Source of the DNA: UBA1573 sp034005165
Lineage (GTDB): Bacteria; Pseudomonadota; Alphaproteobacteria; Micavibrionales; Micavibrionaceae
DNA: 64,000 nt
NCBI GenBank assembly: GCA_034005165.1
Contig: JAVEVE010000002.1
Location: forward strand, 124,001-188,000
Direction: 5' to 3'
Part shown: piece by piece, positions 63,138 to 64,000 of the stretch
Layout of the letters: the number at the start of each line of letters is the position of its first letter
Position numbering within the stretch: position 1 is the stretch's first letter
Translations under genes and position numbers: made by a program
The notes under the pieces: model-generated
What the model saw: only the letters and a program-made list of their open reading frames with translations
Databases searched by the model: none
What the model was told of the DNA's origin: nothing

Positions 63138-64000
63138 TTAACGAACCGCGCTGATCAGATCCTGGAACATCTCGTCAACGGTACTGACCACCTGCGCTGC
63201 AGAAGAGTAGGCCTGCTGGGCAACGATCATTTTGTTGAACTCTTCGGATGTATCCGTAGTAGACTGCTCAAGAGCGCTAGCGATAATGTTACCCGCATTC
63301 CCTTGGCCTGGCAAACGCAAGTTGTAGTTACCGGCGGCCTCGTTTTCGTCATAAACTGTCCCTTCTACGTGGGTCAGCCCGCCCGGGTTCGGGAATGTTG
63401 CGATAGGGATCTGGTATACCGGCAGGCGCACGCCGTTTTCAAAGGCGGCAGTTACGAGGCCTGTTTCGTCAATTGTGATCTCGCTTAACTGGCCAAAACG
63501 TACACCGTCCTGATCAATCAGATAAATTTCAAGACCGGCGCTGGTGGTATTGGAAGAGAACTGTGTCAAACCGTTTGTCTGGCCTACAGTACCCCAGTCC
63601 AGCGAGACAGTGCTATTCAGTGCTCCTGTCGTAAAGCCGCTAATAGAAAATCCGGGTGATGCGGGGGTAAAAGAAGCAATCGATCCATCACCGTTAAAAG
63701 TCACGCCAATTGTTGTTTGAACACCGGCGGTCAGTGGGTCTGTATCAATTGTACCGGACACCGCACCTGTCGTTGTTTGAACGGGGTCAGTAAAAGTTGC
63801 TGTCCAGTCATTCGCGGCATTCTTTAGCCATGTGATGGAGATGGTGTGGGAAACCCCTAGCGCATCGAAAATTTCAATCGAGTTGCTGAATGTATCACCG
63901 TTGGCTGCATCAGCAGGCAGGTTCATATCAAAACGAACTTCTGTTGTGGACTGAGCTGTACCGGAAATCTGGTTCACGTCAATTGGCTCAAGAGAGTTCA
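63138..64000 (-). CDS. flgE: Flagellar hook protein FlgE, 5-prime part beyond window
   Basis: The minus-strand frame stays open to the right edge (NSLEPIDVNQISGTAQST just inside it), so about 287 C-terminal codons are present. The middle has FSNSIEIFDALGVSHTISI and the later part GLVTAAFENGVRLPVYQIPIA, and the C-terminus is EEFNKMIVAQQAYSSAAQVV then EMFQDLISAVR, the FlgE/FlgG-type D0 domain. The hook polymer joins the rod to the filament. A GTG at 63977 is only an apparent start. It is the first visible gene of the leftward flagellar operon. Confidence 0.92.
   Translation of the reverse strand, partial: NSLEPIDVNQISGTAQSTTEVRFDMNLPADAANGDTFSNSIEIFDALGVSHTISITWLKNAANDWTATFTDPVQTTTGAVSGTIDTDPLTAGVQTTIGVTFNGDGSIASFTPASPGFSISGFTTGALNSTVSLDWGTVGQTNGLTQFSSNTTSAGLEIYLIDQDGVRFGQLSEITIDETGLVTAAFENGVRLPVYQIPIATFPNPGGLTHVEGTVYDENEAAGNYNLRLPGQGNAGNIIASALEQSTTDTSEEFNKMIVAQQAYSSAAQVVSTVDEMFQDLISAVR

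Overview
The window looks like chromosomal DNA of a free-living, flagellated Gram-negative bacterium, most probably an alphaproteobacterium of moderate G+C. This is inferred from gene content: outer-membrane machinery (TamA/TamB), a complete tRNA-Gln with encoded CCA, a purN-purM block divergent from a DUF2066/AI-2E-permease/Hda block, an AglA-type alpha-glucosidase and a flgE-flgK-flgL cluster. No phage, transposase, CRISPR or rRNA was seen.

Layout. 1-4.9 kb: a leftward operon (DUF2339 membrane giant, small alpha/beta hydrolase, truncated LplT/Aas-like MFS protein) facing a TetR regulator across two palindromic operators. 5.4-10.7 kb: the prkA-yeaH-spoVR stress trio. 10.7-16.7 kb: leftward OPRT-like protein, argS and ileS. 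16.9-18.4 kb: rmlD-rmlC. 18.4-22 kb: a GNAT acetyltransferase and alaS. 22.5-27.1 kb: tamA-tamB. 27.2-32 kb: a secreted Cys-containing small protein and a CusBA-type Cu/Ag RND pump without an adjacent outer-membrane channel. 32-34.3 kb: frmR-frmA-frmB formaldehyde detoxification with a clear FrmR-type operator.

34.4-44.6 kb is the most unusual part, a surface-glycan and adhesin locus. It holds a methyltransferase, rmlA (opposite strand), a DegT/DnrJ sugar aminotransferase, a WbqC-like protein, two tandem paralogous beta-propeller (GH43/GH32-like) proteins of which the second is fused to a GNAT domain, an HMW1C/GT41-like protein glycosyltransferase and a classical autotransporter whose passenger is rich in N-X-S/T sequons. 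The autotransporter barrel is interrupted by a frameshift 36 codons before its natural end. The inferred picture is cytoplasmic N-glycosylation of an exported adhesin.

44.9-50.3 kb: tRNA-Gln(UUG), a large 7TM hybrid histidine kinase, and purM-purN. 50.3-53.4 kb: DUF2066 protein, AI-2E-family permease and Hda. 53.4-58.3 kb: SixA-like phosphatase, GH13 alpha-glucosidase, trehalose-phosphatase-like HAD protein, isochorismatase-fold hydrolase and glucokinase, a carbohydrate-use neighbourhood. 58.3-59.7 kb: hemN. 59.7-64 kb: the leftward flagellar cluster flgE (cut by the window end), two small ORFs, flgK and flgL.
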